This document shows positions 53,320-62,164 of a stretch of DNA of 64,000 nucleotides, in pieces; the stretch's first letter is position 1; each line of letters opens with the position of its first letter. The stretch is from Tautonia plasticadhaerens (GTDB lineage Bacteria > Planctomycetota > Planctomycetia > Isosphaerales > Isosphaeraceae), in assembly GCF_007752535.1 (NCBI RefSeq), contig NZ_CP036426.1:8604939-8668938 (forward strand). The letters are read 5' to 3'. The notes under the pieces are model-generated. The model saw nothing but the letters and a program-made list of their open reading frames with translations. It did no database searches and was not told the DNA's origin. A program made the position numbers and the translations under genes.

Positions 53320-54075
53320 TCAGTACCGCCGCCCCCCCCCGGCATAGCCCCGGGGCCGGGTGGGGGGCGGGGGGTTGGTGGCCTCGGCGAGGGTCTTCGA
53401 GCCGTCGACGAGCCAGTCTCCCTCGTGCTTGCTCCAGATCAGGGAGAGGGTCAGGGTGTTCTTCGGCGCGTCCGGGGCGGGCGTGGTGGAGGGGGGAGGG
53501 GGCGGCGCGAAGGTGACGATCATGCTGAGGAAGCTCCGGGCCGAGGTGTCGTCGGCCTTGATGAGCGCGGCGCTGATCCGCACGTCCTTGGGGCGGCGCC
53601 GGGGCCCCTCGTAGTTGAGCTTCGGCCGCATGGCCTCGTGCCAGGCGGCCAGGTCGTCGGCGGTGCCGGGCGCGGCGAACTCGCGCAGGAGGTCGAGTTC
53701 GTTGTCGACGAACAGCCTGCCGACGTGGGCCGACCGCCCTTCGACGTCCGCCGGCACGGTGAAGGAGGCCATCAGGGCCGAGGCACCGTAGCCCAGCATC
53801 GCCAGCATCGCCACGCCGAGGACGCCGAGCTTCACGGGCTTCGGGATGTCCTTGATCATCCGGGCGACGTCGAAGTCGAAATCGAGGGCCGGCCGGGCGT
53901 TGGCCTTGCGGCCCTTCTTGCGGCCCTTCAGGGCGCCGGGGTCGCCGAGCATGATCGAGCCGGTCTCGTCCATGTAGAACATGGTCCCGCACTTGCGGCA
54001 CTTCAGCCGGCTGTTGAGCCGGTCGAGCGGGATCTCGCCGTGGCTCCCACAGTTCGGGCAATTCATCGGGATCAT
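53320..54075 (-). CDS. Zinc-ribbon, single-pass membrane protein
   Basis: The ATG at 54075 gives 251 residues. Residues 1-35 are a zinc ribbon: MNCPNCGSHGEIPLDRL and LKCRKCGTMFYMDETG (two CxxC knuckles). A membrane helix follows at about 85-108 (LGVLGVAMLAMLGYGASALMA), and then an extracytoplasmic domain (FVDNELDLLREFAAPGTADD, then MIVTFAPPPPPS). The architecture, ribbon inside and sensor-like domain outside, is common in planctomycetes but uncharacterised. It converges on gyrA. ATG at 54117 is possible but lacks a ribosome site. Confidence 0.75.
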   Translation of the reverse strand: MIPMNCPNCGSHGEIPLDRLNSRLKCRKCGTMFYMDETGSIMLGDPGALKGRKKGRKANARPALDFDFDVARMIKDIPKPVKLGVLGVAMLAMLGYGASALMASFTVPADVEGRSAHVGRLFVDNELDLLREFAAPGTADDLAAWHEAMRPKLNYEGPRRRPKDVRISAALIKADDTSARSFLSMIVTFAPPPPPSTTPAPDAPKNTLTLSLIWSKHEGDWLVDGSKTLAEATNPPPPTRPRGYAGGGRRY

Positions 54076-54448
54076 GGGACGGTGCCTCGGTCCAGGGCGA
54101 TCGGTGCCCGTCGTCATCACGGCCAACTTCGGCCGAGGCGGGCGGCGTGGGGTTCCCGGGGTCGAGCCCGTCGGGACCGGTCTCCTCCCGCAGTCCCGAG
54201 CAAACACGACTCCTTGATTCTATTCTATCGTATCGGCCCCCCCCGCCCCCGGTGTCTCGGGCCTCGTCGCGTGAGGCGGCCCCGCAACATCGCCCACGGG
54301 CCGTCCCCCCGGCCGACCCCCCCCTGCTCGCCTTGCCCGGCCCCGGCCGGCCGATTACCCTGGGCACTCCGCCCCGGCGGGGGATCGGCGCGGATCGCGT
54401 CGGGGCGGGATCGGCGGATCGATCGGGGGCGGGAGGGGGGAATCGGCC
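54076..54448. other. Intergenic 373 bp between divergent genes
   Basis: An AT-rich patch at 54205-54232 (TTGATTCTATTCTATCGTAT) stands out and is the likely promoter area, probably for the leftward zinc-ribbon gene. No gene is recognised in the rest, which is C-rich low-complexity sequence. Confidence 0.45.
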
Positions 54449-55420
54449 ATGAGGGCGCTGGTCACCGGCATCTCGGGGTTCGTCGGCGGACACCTGGCCG
54501 AGCACCTGATCGACTCCGGCGACCAGGTCGTCGGCCTCTCCGCCTCCGGGAGGTGGTCCGTCGCCTCGGCCCACCTGGCCGAGTCGGTCCGGCTGGAGGC
54601 GTTCGACCTGGTCACCGACTCGGTCGAGTCGCTCTCCCGGCTGATCGCCCGCAAGCAGCCGGAGGCGATCTACCACCTCGCCGCCCAGGCCAACCCCAGC
54701 GCCAGCCTCGACGACCCGAGAGGGACCTGGGGCCTGAACCTCGGCGGCACGATGACCCTGCTCGACGCAGTCCGGGCCGCCGGACTCGACCCCCTGCCCC
54801 GGGTCGTCCTGGTCGGCTCGGGCGTCTCCTACGGCAACCCCGCCCCCGAGGACTTGCCCGTCTCCGAGCGCTGCCCCCTGCGGCCGAACAACCCGTATGC
54901 CGCCAGCAAGGCCGCCGCCGACCTGCTGGGCATCCAGCACGCGCTCTCCTACGGCACCCCGGTGGTCGTCGCCCGCCCGTTCAACCACGCCGGGCCGAGG
55001 CAGGAGGACCGCTACGTCCTCGGCAGCTTCGCCCGGCAGGTGGCCGAGGTCGAGCGCGGCACCCGCCCCCGGATCGAGGTCGGCAACCTGGAGGTGGTCC
55101 GCGACTTCACCGACGTCCGGGACATCGTCCGGGCCTACCGCCTGCTCGCCGAGCACGGCCAGGCGGGCGAGGTCTACAACATCGGCACCGGCCGGGACGA
55201 GTCGCTGGCCTCGATGCTGGAGACGCTCCGCCGCCTGGCCCGGGCCCCGGTCGAGGTCGTCGTCGACCCCGCCCGGGTCCGACCCGTCGACCAGCCGCTG
55301 CTGCTGGCCGACGCCTCCAAGCTCCGCTCCCGGACCGGCTGGGAGCCCCGCCTGAGCACCGAGCAGACGCTCGCCGACATGCTCGACCACTGGCGATCGG
55401 CCCTCGGCGACCCATCCTGA
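54449..55420 (+). CDS. NAD(P)-dependent sugar epimerase/reductase, GDP-6-deoxy-D-mannose reductase-like
   Basis: A 323-residue extended short-chain dehydrogenase. The Rossmann nucleotide loop is VTGISGFVGGHLAEHL at residue 5, the active site is SGVSYGN with YAASK near residue 150 (Tyr and Lys), and ARPFNHAGPRQED near residue 180 is characteristic of GDP-4-keto-6-deoxymannose reductases (Rmd). It probably makes GDP-rhamnose or a related deoxysugar for polysaccharide synthesis in the cytosol. The usual partner, GDP-mannose 4,6-dehydratase, is not in the window. A hairpin lies 90 bp past the stop. Confidence 0.85.
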   Translation: MRALVTGISGFVGGHLAEHLIDSGDQVVGLSASGRWSVASAHLAESVRLEAFDLVTDSVESLSRLIARKQPEAIYHLAAQANPSASLDDPRGTWGLNLGGTMTLLDAVRAAGLDPLPRVVLVGSGVSYGNPAPEDLPVSERCPLRPNNPYAASKAAADLLGIQHALSYGTPVVVARPFNHAGPRQEDRYVLGSFARQVAEVERGTRPRIEVGNLEVVRDFTDVRDIVRAYRLLAEHGQAGEVYNIGTGRDESLASMLETLRRLARAPVEVVVDPARVRPVDQPLLLADASKLRSRTGWEPRLSTEQTLADMLDHWRSALGDPS

Positions 55421-55767
55421 CCCGGCCCCTCGCCCCTCCCCCCGCCGGCCCGGCCGATCGCCGGCCGGGCCCGGCGGCGCACGCCCCCCGACTCGCCCCG
55501 TGACGCACCCGAGCCGCCGCGACCCGTTCGCGGCGGCTCGTCGTCGTTTCCGGGGGTGCGATGATGCATGCGGGAGACATTCGGGCCGGTGGGGTGATGC
55601 CGGAAGGCGGCGCACATGTTGACGCGAGGAACGGTGGTCACGGCGGGGGGGCGGGCTCGAACTGGGACTCGTGGGAAACGCTCGCGACGCCGACATCGCC
55701 GCGAGCCCGCCGTCGTCCCGGCCCCATGAATCGACGTCCCCGCATATCCATCGATGAGCTTGCTGCC
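55421..55767. other. Intergenic 347 bp with one hairpin
   Basis: Besides the hairpin at 55510-55540 no feature is recognised. In-frame ATGs at 55561, 55597 and 55726 precede the PEP-CTERM gene, but the encoded residues do not form a signal peptide. Confidence 0.4.
55510..55540 (+). terminator. 12-bp perfect hairpin after the reductase gene
   Basis: CGAGCCGCCGCG pairs exactly with CGCGGCGGCTCG around a 7-base loop and is followed by TCGTCGTTTCC, a weak T-run. It is 90 bp after the stop. Confidence 0.6.
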
Positions 55768-56481
55768 ATGAACCGATTCCACTCACTCCTGACCAGGACC
55801 GCGCTGCTCCTGGCCCCCCTCTGCCCGATCCTCTCCTCCCCCGCGTCCGCCACCACGGTGAGCCTGTCCGTCGAGGCGCCGGGCGTCCAGCAGTCCTCCT
55901 TCTCGAACATCGTCACCGAGGACTTCGACTCGCTGTCGACCGGCTCGACGACCCTCATCAACTCCGCCGTGGGGACCTACAGCGCCGCGGCCCCCGGCGG
56001 CATGATCGTCTCCGCCGACGCCTACGGCGGCGCCTACCAGACCCAGTACCTGGCCGTGGGCAACCAGAGCCTGCCGACGACCTCGATCACGCTCGACCTG
56101 GCCGGCCCCGCGACGTACTTCGGCTTCTACTTCGGCGCGATCGACGCGTTGAACACCGTCGACATCTTCGACGGGGCCGAGCTGGTGGCCTCGATCACCA
56201 GGGCCACGATCCTGCCGCTGCTCGGCGGGGACCCGGACTACTTCGGCAACCCGAACACCGGGGAGAACACGGGCGAGCCCTACGTCTACGTGAACGTCGT
56301 CGCCACCAGCGGGACCTTCGACCGCGTCCTCTTCTCCAACCCCTCGGGCACCGGCCTGGAGTCGGACAACCACAGCGTCCAGGTCGTCCCCGAGCCGAGC
56401 AGCCTGGCGATCGCCGGCATCGGCCTGCTGGGCGTCGGCGGCGCCACCCTCCGCCGCCGTCGCCGCCGCAAGGCGGGCTGA
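55768..56481 (+). CDS. PEP-CTERM exported protein
   Basis: A 237-residue protein with a signal peptide (RTALLLAPLCPILSSPASA) and a C-terminal sorting signal VPEPSSLAIAGIGLLGVGG followed by a run of arginines. The mature part is one beta-sandwich with TEDFDSLSTGST, ITLDLAGPATYFGFYFGAID and a Val-rich end, resembling PEP-CTERM domain proteins that bind carbohydrate-like surfaces; the ligand is unknown. It should be processed by an exosortase encoded elsewhere. The start was chosen for the signal peptide; the ribosome site is weak (GATGAG). Confidence 0.85.
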   Translation: MNRFHSLLTRTALLLAPLCPILSSPASATTVSLSVEAPGVQQSSFSNIVTEDFDSLSTGSTTLINSAVGTYSAAAPGGMIVSADAYGGAYQTQYLAVGNQSLPTTSITLDLAGPATYFGFYFGAIDALNTVDIFDGAELVASITRATILPLLGGDPDYFGNPNTGENTGEPYVYVNVVATSGTFDRVLFSNPSGTGLESDNHSVQVVPEPSSLAIAGIGLLGVGGATLRRRRRRKAG

Positions 56482-56509
56482 CCGCCCCCCAATCGCCGAT
56501 CGGGCCGGC

Positions 56510-56542
56510 CCGGCCCGCCTCCCAGCATCGGGGGCGGGCCGG
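56510..56542 (+). terminator. GC hairpin after the PEP-CTERM gene
   Basis: CCGGCCCGCC pairs with GGCGGGCCGG around 13 bases that can add further G-C pairs. It lies 29 bp past the stop and is followed by TTG only. Confidence 0.5.
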
Positions 56543-56706
56543 TTGTGCGCGCGGGCCCCGGGATCCGGCCCCCGGTGGGCGATCCCCGCCTTGATGGAAC
56601 GGAGGGGGCGGGTCAACATGGTCGGGTCGCCTCGACCCGAGAGCGCGGGCGGGGGGGGCCCGGGCCCCCCCCGCCGGCCTCGCAGCCCCTCCCCGACCGA
56701 GCCCCG

Positions 56707-58104
56707 ATGATCAACCCGCTCCGCCGCCAGCCCTTCCGGTCCCGGCGCTCCGTCGGCCTGGTCGGCCTGTTCTACAGCGGCAAGACGGTGCTGCTGACCT
56801 CGCTGATCGCCCACCTCCGCAACCACGACCCCGACCGCCTGCCCCTCTCCCCCTCCGGGGACCCCGTCGAGCTGACCCTGCTCGGCGACCTGCCCCCCGC
56901 CGTCTGCGCCGAGCGGTTCGACTTCGACGACCACTACAACCGCCTGATCGAGTCCGACTGGCCCGCCAAGACCGATCGCCTGAACGAGTACCGGGCCGAG
57001 TACGTGATCGGCCGGGACAGTTGGTGGACCACCGACCTCTCCCTCGTCGACCTGCCCGGCGAGCGGCTGGCCGACATGGTGATCGCCCTGCACCCCGACT
57101 TCGAGGCCTGGAGCGACGCCGTGCTCGGCGTCTTCCGCAACCAGGCCGAGTTCGCCTCGATCGCCCGGCCGTACCTGGCGGCGGTCGAGGGGGCCTCGGA
57201 CGAGTCGACGATCCTCACCGCCTACCGGACGGTCCTGGCCACCCTCCACACGCGGTTCATGCCGTTCATCTGCCCGTCGAGCTTCGTGCTCGGGCCCGAT
57301 GGCGTCCCCCTCGACGCCCGGCTCGGCGACGACGTGCCCCCCTCGGCCGAGGACCGGATCCGCCTGAAGGCCGACCGCGGGATCTGCGGCCTCGCTCGGG
57401 CCGAGCAGTTCGCCCCCCTGCCCCCCGCCGCCCGGGGGCGGTCGCCGGGGACGGCCTCGGCGTTCGCCGAGCGCTATCGACGCTACCGGGAGACGCTGGT
57501 GCTCCCGTTCGCCCGGGCGCTGGGACGCTGCGACGACCTGGTCGTGCTCGTGGACGTGACGGTCCTGCTCGAAGGGGGCCACGGCATGGTCAACGCCTAC
57601 CGGGCCTTCCTGGAACAGGTGCTCATGTACGTCGACCCCGGCCTGAGCCCGGGGCGGCAGCTGTTCGCCTCGGCGGTGTCGCTGCTGTCGCTGGGGCTCT
57701 CCCGGCTGGAGCACGTGCGCCGGGTGGCCTTCGTGGCCACGAAGGCCGATCGCGTGGTCCGGGAGGACCGGGACCGGCTGCTCGACCTGCTCACGCAGCT
57801 CACCCGGCCGATCATCCGGCCGCATCAGGTCCGCAAGGACCTGGGGGTCGAGCACCTGATCGTGGCCGCGGTGCGCTCCACCTGGGCGGAGCCGGGCGAC
57901 CCGGCCGACGTCCTCCGCTACAACACCCCCCGGGGCGAGGTCCGGGCCCCCGTCTCCCGGCTGCCCGACGACTGGCCCGACCAGTACGACCCCGGCCGCT
58001 TCCGCTTCCCCCGCCCCGAGCCCTCGCTGCCCCGGGCCCGGGTCAAGGTGCCCCCCCACATCAACCTCGACCGCCTCGCCCGCTTCGTCCTCGGCCTGAA
58101 GTGA
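56707..58104 (+). CDS. ycjX: YcjX-family P-loop NTPase
   Basis: The 465-residue protein has the same length as E. coli YcjX. The P-loop is GLVGLFYSGKTVLLTSLIAH at residue 16, Walker-B/switch-like LSLVDLPGERLADMV is near residue 110, and ARAEQFAPLP, LLEGGHGMVNAYRAFLEQVL and VRRVAFVATKADRV (the NKxD-like specificity motif TKAD) follow. YcjX binds GTP/ATP and is linked to envelope stress in gammaproteobacteria, where it pairs with YcjF in the phage-shock neighbourhood. Here ycjF follows after 110 bp, while pspABC are absent. The ATG opens the homology. Confidence 0.9.
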   Translation: MINPLRRQPFRSRRSVGLVGLFYSGKTVLLTSLIAHLRNHDPDRLPLSPSGDPVELTLLGDLPPAVCAERFDFDDHYNRLIESDWPAKTDRLNEYRAEYVIGRDSWWTTDLSLVDLPGERLADMVIALHPDFEAWSDAVLGVFRNQAEFASIARPYLAAVEGASDESTILTAYRTVLATLHTRFMPFICPSSFVLGPDGVPLDARLGDDVPPSAEDRIRLKADRGICGLARAEQFAPLPPAARGRSPGTASAFAERYRRYRETLVLPFARALGRCDDLVVLVDVTVLLEGGHGMVNAYRAFLEQVLMYVDPGLSPGRQLFASAVSLLSLGLSRLEHVRRVAFVATKADRVVREDRDRLLDLLTQLTRPIIRPHQVRKDLGVEHLIVAAVRSTWAEPGDPADVLRYNTPRGEVRAPVSRLPDDWPDQYDPGRFRFPRPEPSLPRARVKVPPHINLDRLARFVLGLK

Positions 58105-58214
58105 AGGCCGGCCCCTGAGCAGCGATCGGGTCAAGGCGATCGCCCCGGGCTGATATGATGTCCGTCGGCCGACGGCCATCCCGCTCCCCCCCGCTCCCCC
58201 CCGAGGGACCCCCG

Positions 58215-59369
58215 ATGAGCAATCCCCCCGGCTACGGCCCCTCATCCGGCATCCCCGGCGGCGACGACGACGGGCCCGTCCCCCCCGCCCCCGGACCGGG
58301 GCGCCCCGAGGGGCCCGCGACGGAGCCCGGGCCCGCCCGCCGCTCCCGGCCCGTCGACTCCGGCATCCCGGCCCCGGCGATCGACGAGGCGATCCTCGGC
58401 CCCCCCCGCGCGTTCGTCGAGGATCCGATCCCCGACCTCGACCTGACGGAGCAGGACGAGCCCGGCCGATCGACGCTCATCGACCGGGGCACCGCGGGAT
58501 TCCTGCTGCTGCTGATGACGGCCGTCGTCCTGCTGTTCGTCGCCGCGCAGGCCTCGCTATTCCTGACCACGCTGGCGGCCTGGCCGCCGGTGGTCCGGGC
58601 GATCGGGTATGCGACGGCGGCGGTCCTGGCCGCGATGTTCGCCGTCTCGATCGTCGGCCTGGCCTGGCGGTACGCGACCCTGCCCGTCTCCCCCGGCCTC
58701 CGGCTGGATCGGGCGGACGACCTCGGCCGACGCCGGGCGGTCCAGGCCCAGGCCCGCCGCAACACCGCGCTGGCCAAGCGGCGGCTCGTCGAGTTCCTCG
58801 ACCTCTACCCGACCGACCCCCGGCACCTCCGCTTCCTCGCCTCGATCTCCGGCGAGGAGGCCGCCCGGCAGCTCCTCGAACGCCGCGACCGCCTCCGGTC
58901 CCTCGACCACGCCACCGACGCCGACTGGGTCCTCGACTTCGAGGACCAGTTCCTCACGCCCCTCGACGCCTCGGCCGACGCCCTGGTCACCCGGCACGCC
59001 GTCTCCGTCGGCTGGAAGACGGCGATCGTGCCGACCGGCTTCCTCGACGCCCTGATCGTCGTCGCCAACGCCTACCACCTCGTCGGCGCCCTCTGCCGCC
59101 TCTACCACCTGCGGGCCGATTCCTGGTCGACCCTGAAGATCACGGCCCACATCTTCGCCAACACCTTCGTCGCCGGCCGCCTGGAGGAGCTGACCGACGC
59201 CGCCGCTGACCAAGCATTCGACCAGATGCACGACCTCATCGGCGGCCAGGTCGCCCGCACCGTCCTCTCCCGGTTCTCCTCCGGCATCACCCAGGGCACC
59301 GTCAACGCCCTGCTGGTCCGCCGCTTCGGCCGGTCCGCCGTCCGGGCGCTGCGGCCGATCCGCCGCTGA
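58215..59369 (+). CDS. ycjF: YcjF-like membrane protein (DUF697/TIGR01620 type)
   Basis: A 384-residue protein. The first 95 residues are Pro/Gly/acidic and disordered; two membrane helices follow (FLLLLMTAVVLLFVAAQAS and AIGYATAAVLAAMFAVSIVG, about 97-150). The C-terminal half has a DUF697-like domain: VSVGWKTAIVPTGFLDALIV, YHLRADSWSTLKITAHIFAN, and FSSGITQGTVNALLVRRFG. This order, disordered head, paired helices and DUF697 domain, matches YcjF, and its position directly behind ycjX supports the call. Likely an inner-membrane partner of the YcjX NTPase. Confidence 0.85.
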   Translation: MSNPPGYGPSSGIPGGDDDGPVPPAPGPGRPEGPATEPGPARRSRPVDSGIPAPAIDEAILGPPRAFVEDPIPDLDLTEQDEPGRSTLIDRGTAGFLLLLMTAVVLLFVAAQASLFLTTLAAWPPVVRAIGYATAAVLAAMFAVSIVGLAWRYATLPVSPGLRLDRADDLGRRRAVQAQARRNTALAKRRLVEFLDLYPTDPRHLRFLASISGEEAARQLLERRDRLRSLDHATDADWVLDFEDQFLTPLDASADALVTRHAVSVGWKTAIVPTGFLDALIVVANAYHLVGALCRLYHLRADSWSTLKITAHIFANTFVAGRLEELTDAAADQAFDQMHDLIGGQVARTVLSRFSSGITQGTVNALLVRRFGRSAVRALRPIRR

Positions 59370-59700
59370 GCCCGACCCCTCCTCTCATTTTGTGTGACTG
59401 CCGTTCGCCCCGGCCACGATGATTATGTCGGAGGGACCATCCGACGCGGAGCCGATCCGCCCCCGGCCTAGACCATCGTCCTGCGCCCCTGAGCATCCTC
59501 CGTGGCGAGTTCTCGCAATCATCCATCCTTCCCGATCCCCCGGACCTCCTGCCGTCGCCGCCCCCGGCCGGGTCGTCTCGGTGAGCCCGGAGGAGCCGGG
59601 GCCGGGCCTCTCGTCCCCCGGCCCCTCCCTTCCCACGATCGGCGATCGGGGCCCGCGAGCGGATCGGGTGATGCCTGTCACCTCGGCCGCCCCGATCGAC

Positions 59701-59809
59701 GGAGCGAAGCCATTTCGATTTCGGGAACCGTTGTGGTGGCAATTCTTTGCGTCGAATCGATCCCTGCGCACCGGGGGCGCACCGGAGGCGCACTGGGGGC
59801 GCACCGGGC
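59701..59809 (+). repeat. Diverged direct repeat A with 11-bp tandem units
   Basis: Begins GGAGCGAAGCCATTTCGA, is AT-richer than its surroundings, and ends in four units of GCGCACCGGGG at an exact 11-bp period (starts 59766, 59777, 59788, 59799). The first 18 bases match the minus strand of 9380-9397 with one difference. Confidence 0.7.
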
Positions 59810-59950
59810 GCGCCCCGGCCGGTGCCGGAGCCGTCGGACGACACGGGCCCCTCGCCTCGAATCGCCCGACGGGGGTCGGCCCGACACCCGTCCCGGCTTG
59901 GACGTCCGTCTCGGGAGCCGGCGGGCCGCCTCGCGGTGTCCTCGGAAAAC

Positions 59951-60031
59951 GGAACGAAGCCATTTCGGATTTCGAATTCCTTGTTATTCCATCGAGTTGC
60001 GTCGATTGCTTGGGGCGCACCGGGGCGCACC
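59951..60031 (+). repeat. Diverged direct repeat B
   Basis: Begins GGAACGAAGCCATTTCGG, continues AT-rich (GATTTCGAATTCCTTGTTAT), shares TTGCGTCGA with copy A, and ends in two GCGCACC units. Same orientation and order of parts as copy A, 250 bp downstream. Confidence 0.65.
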
Positions 60032-60271
60032 GGGCCGGTCCCGATCGACGTCCCGGGCATCCGGGGCGGGTCGACCGACGCCCGATGACCTTCCGAGGGG
60101 GTCCGGCACCGGATCGGATTCCGGGGGATTCGATTGGATCGGTCGGGGAAGATCGTCCGATCATTCCAGGTGGATCGGCCCCGGCCGGGGAGGGCGTGCC
60201 CTCCCCGGGGGATGGCAAGACCGGGGCGGTCGGCGGGGTGTCGAGGCTCGACTCGGGAGCGGGGTGCTCGG

Positions 60272-62065
60272 ATGGGATCGTCCTTCTGGCGGAATCGGAT
60301 CGGTTCGGGCCCCCGGCGCTCGACGGCACCGGCGGGGCACCGCAGGCGTCGGGCGTGGGCGGTCGCCGGGAAGGTCGAGGGGCTGGAGCCCCGGGTCGTC
60401 CTGGCGAGTTTCACCGTCACCAGCGCCGCCGACGGCGGGCCCGGCTCGCTCCGGGACGCCATCGAGCAGGCCAACCGGCTCCCCCAGGAGGAGCACACGA
60501 TCGAGTTCGCCGCCTCCGTCGGCGACGCGATCGTGCTGACCGGGCCGCTGCCCACGGTGTCCGTCGACATCGAGATCGAGGGGCCGGAGGAGGGCGAAGA
60601 CCGCCTGACCATCGGCCGATCCCCCTCCCCCGACACCCCCGAGTTCCGGCTCTTCACCGTCGCCGAGGACGCCGACCTCCGCCTCCGCCGCCTGATCCTC
60701 ACCAACGGCGACGCCGAGTTCGGCGGCGCGATCTTCAACGAGGGGATCGTCGGCCTGGACTTCTCCACCGTCGTCGGCAACCGGGCGCGGTTCAAGGGCG
60801 GGGGCGTCTACAACCGGGGGACGCTCTACACCTACCACGCCCGGATCGAGGGGAACACGGTCGAGGGGGCGACGACCATCGGCTACGGCCCGGCCGGGAT
60901 CGGCCGGGGGGGCGGCATCTACAACGACGGCTGGGCCGCGATGTCGGTCACCAGCGTCACCGGCAACCGGGCGAACCGCGAGGGGGGCGGACTGTTCAAC
61001 GAGGGGACGTTCAACATCCAGGCCAGCACCTTCAGCGGCAACGTCGCCGAGGGGTTCGTCCTGGCCGGCGGCCTGGTCCCCTACGGCCGGGGGGGCGCCA
61101 TCTACAACGCCCATACCGTGAAGATCGACGCCTCCACCATCGCCGAGAACCGGGCCAACCGGGTCGGCGGCGGCATCTTCAGCAACGTCATCCGGGGGGG
61201 ATCGGACCGGGTCAACCCGTACCGGATCGAGGACTCGGTGCTCGAGTCCAGCATCGTGGCCGACAACGAGAACGGGGACCTGGTGGTCAAGACCGGCACG
61301 TTCCTCTCCCAGGGGAACAACCTGCTCGCCGGGGGGGCCGAGGTGGCCCCCCAGCCCACCGACCTCGTCGGGGTCGACCCGATGCTCGGGCCGCTGGGGT
61401 TCTACGGCGGCTACTCGCTGACCCACCCGCTGCTCCCCGGCAGCCCGGCGCTGGATCGGGGGCTCCGGGATCCGGACTTCGCCTTCGACCAGCGGGGCAC
61501 CTTCCGCCCGGAAGGGGAGGCCGACATCGGCGCCTTCGAGTCGAACGGCTTCAACCTGTCGGTCGTCTCCGGGGGGGGGCAGTCGGCCCCCCCGGGCTCG
61601 GCCTTCGGGGAGCCGCTGACCGTCTCGGTCGAGCCGGTCGACGACCAGCCGGTGGCCGGCGGGGTCGTCGTCTTCTCGGCCCCCACCTCCGGGGCCTCGG
61701 CCGTGCTCGCCTCGGCGACGGCGGTGATCGGCCCCTCTGGGCTGGCCGGCGTCGGGGCCTCCGCCGGGGAGGTCCCCGGCTCCTACGCCGTCGAGGCCAC
61801 GGCCGGCGTCGGGTCGGGGGTCTCCTTCGGGCTGACCAACGAGGGGACCCCGCCGGCCGTCGAGCCCTCCTCGATCGGCGAGCCGGCCCCGGCCGCCTCG
61901 CCGATCCCGGTTTCCGCCCAGCGTCCCTCGCCTTACCGGTCGGCCTCGGGCCTGCCCGGGGCCTTCCCCGCCGGCCGATGGGCGGCGTTCGCCGCCCGTC
62001 GGGGAGTCCCGGCCGACCGCCAGTCGATCCTCGAACTGCTGCGATCCCGGGGTCGACCCGCCTGA
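60272..62065 (+). CDS. Beta-helix (choice-of-anchor Q type) surface protein
   Basis: The ATG at 60272 gives 597 residues with a basic N-terminus ending in KVEGLEPRVVLASFTVTS, the planctomycete surface-protein motif. Residues 50-430 form a right-handed beta-helix: GGPGSLRDAIEQANRLPQEE, GGAIFNEGIVGLDFSTVVGN, GGGIYNDGWAAMSVTSVTGN, GGGLFNEGTFNIQASTFSGN, then GSPALDRGLRDPDFAFDQRG and EADIGAFES. Residues 440-520 are one Ig-like domain (LTVSVEPVDDQPVAGGVVVF). The tail is Pro/Ala-rich, with no dockerin or PEP-CTERM signal. Likely exported and surface-bound; no catalytic site recognised. Confidence 0.8.
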   Translation: MGSSFWRNRIGSGPRRSTAPAGHRRRRAWAVAGKVEGLEPRVVLASFTVTSAADGGPGSLRDAIEQANRLPQEEHTIEFAASVGDAIVLTGPLPTVSVDIEIEGPEEGEDRLTIGRSPSPDTPEFRLFTVAEDADLRLRRLILTNGDAEFGGAIFNEGIVGLDFSTVVGNRARFKGGGVYNRGTLYTYHARIEGNTVEGATTIGYGPAGIGRGGGIYNDGWAAMSVTSVTGNRANREGGGLFNEGTFNIQASTFSGNVAEGFVLAGGLVPYGRGGAIYNAHTVKIDASTIAENRANRVGGGIFSNVIRGGSDRVNPYRIEDSVLESSIVADNENGDLVVKTGTFLSQGNNLLAGGAEVAPQPTDLVGVDPMLGPLGFYGGYSLTHPLLPGSPALDRGLRDPDFAFDQRGTFRPEGEADIGAFESNGFNLSVVSGGGQSAPPGSAFGEPLTVSVEPVDDQPVAGGVVVFSAPTSGASAVLASATAVIGPSGLAGVGASAGEVPGSYAVEATAGVGSGVSFGLTNEGTPPAVEPSSIGEPAPAASPIPVSAQRPSPYRSASGLPGAFPAGRWAAFAARRGVPADRQSILELLRSRGRPA

Positions 62066-62125
62066 CCCGGACCCGACGGCCGCACCGCCATGACGCACCC
62101 CCCGAGTCTGCCGGCCCGCACCCCC

Positions 62126-62155
62126 GGCGGTCGGGACCTCAAGGTCCCCACCGCC
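62126..62155. terminator. Hairpin between convergent genes
   Basis: GGCGGTCGGGACC and GGTCCCCACCGCC pair over 13 positions with one C-C mismatch around TCAA. It lies 60 bp after the surface-protein stop and ten bases from the stop of the leftward epimerase gene, so it can serve both. Confidence 0.55.
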
Positions 62156-62164
62156 GACGTCCCC

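Larger units (their letters stand above)
59370..60271. other. 902 bp of decayed repeats without a supported gene
   Basis: Holds two diverged direct repeats (59701 and 59951) and an 11-bp tandem repeat. Open frames exist on both strands but change character abruptly and match no family. Residue strings read from the repeats (RSEAISISGT and RNEAISDFEF on the plus strand) recall the C-terminus of the 9.2-10.7 kb protein (RSEPISRVEL), so the stretch may contain eroded 3' ends of that gene family. AT-richer DNA at 59385-59430 is also present. Confidence 0.5.

Noticed and set aside
50348..55786. 1812-codon open frame on the minus strand
   Set aside because: Runs antisense through gyrA and the reductase gene, low-complexity composition; shadow of real genes.
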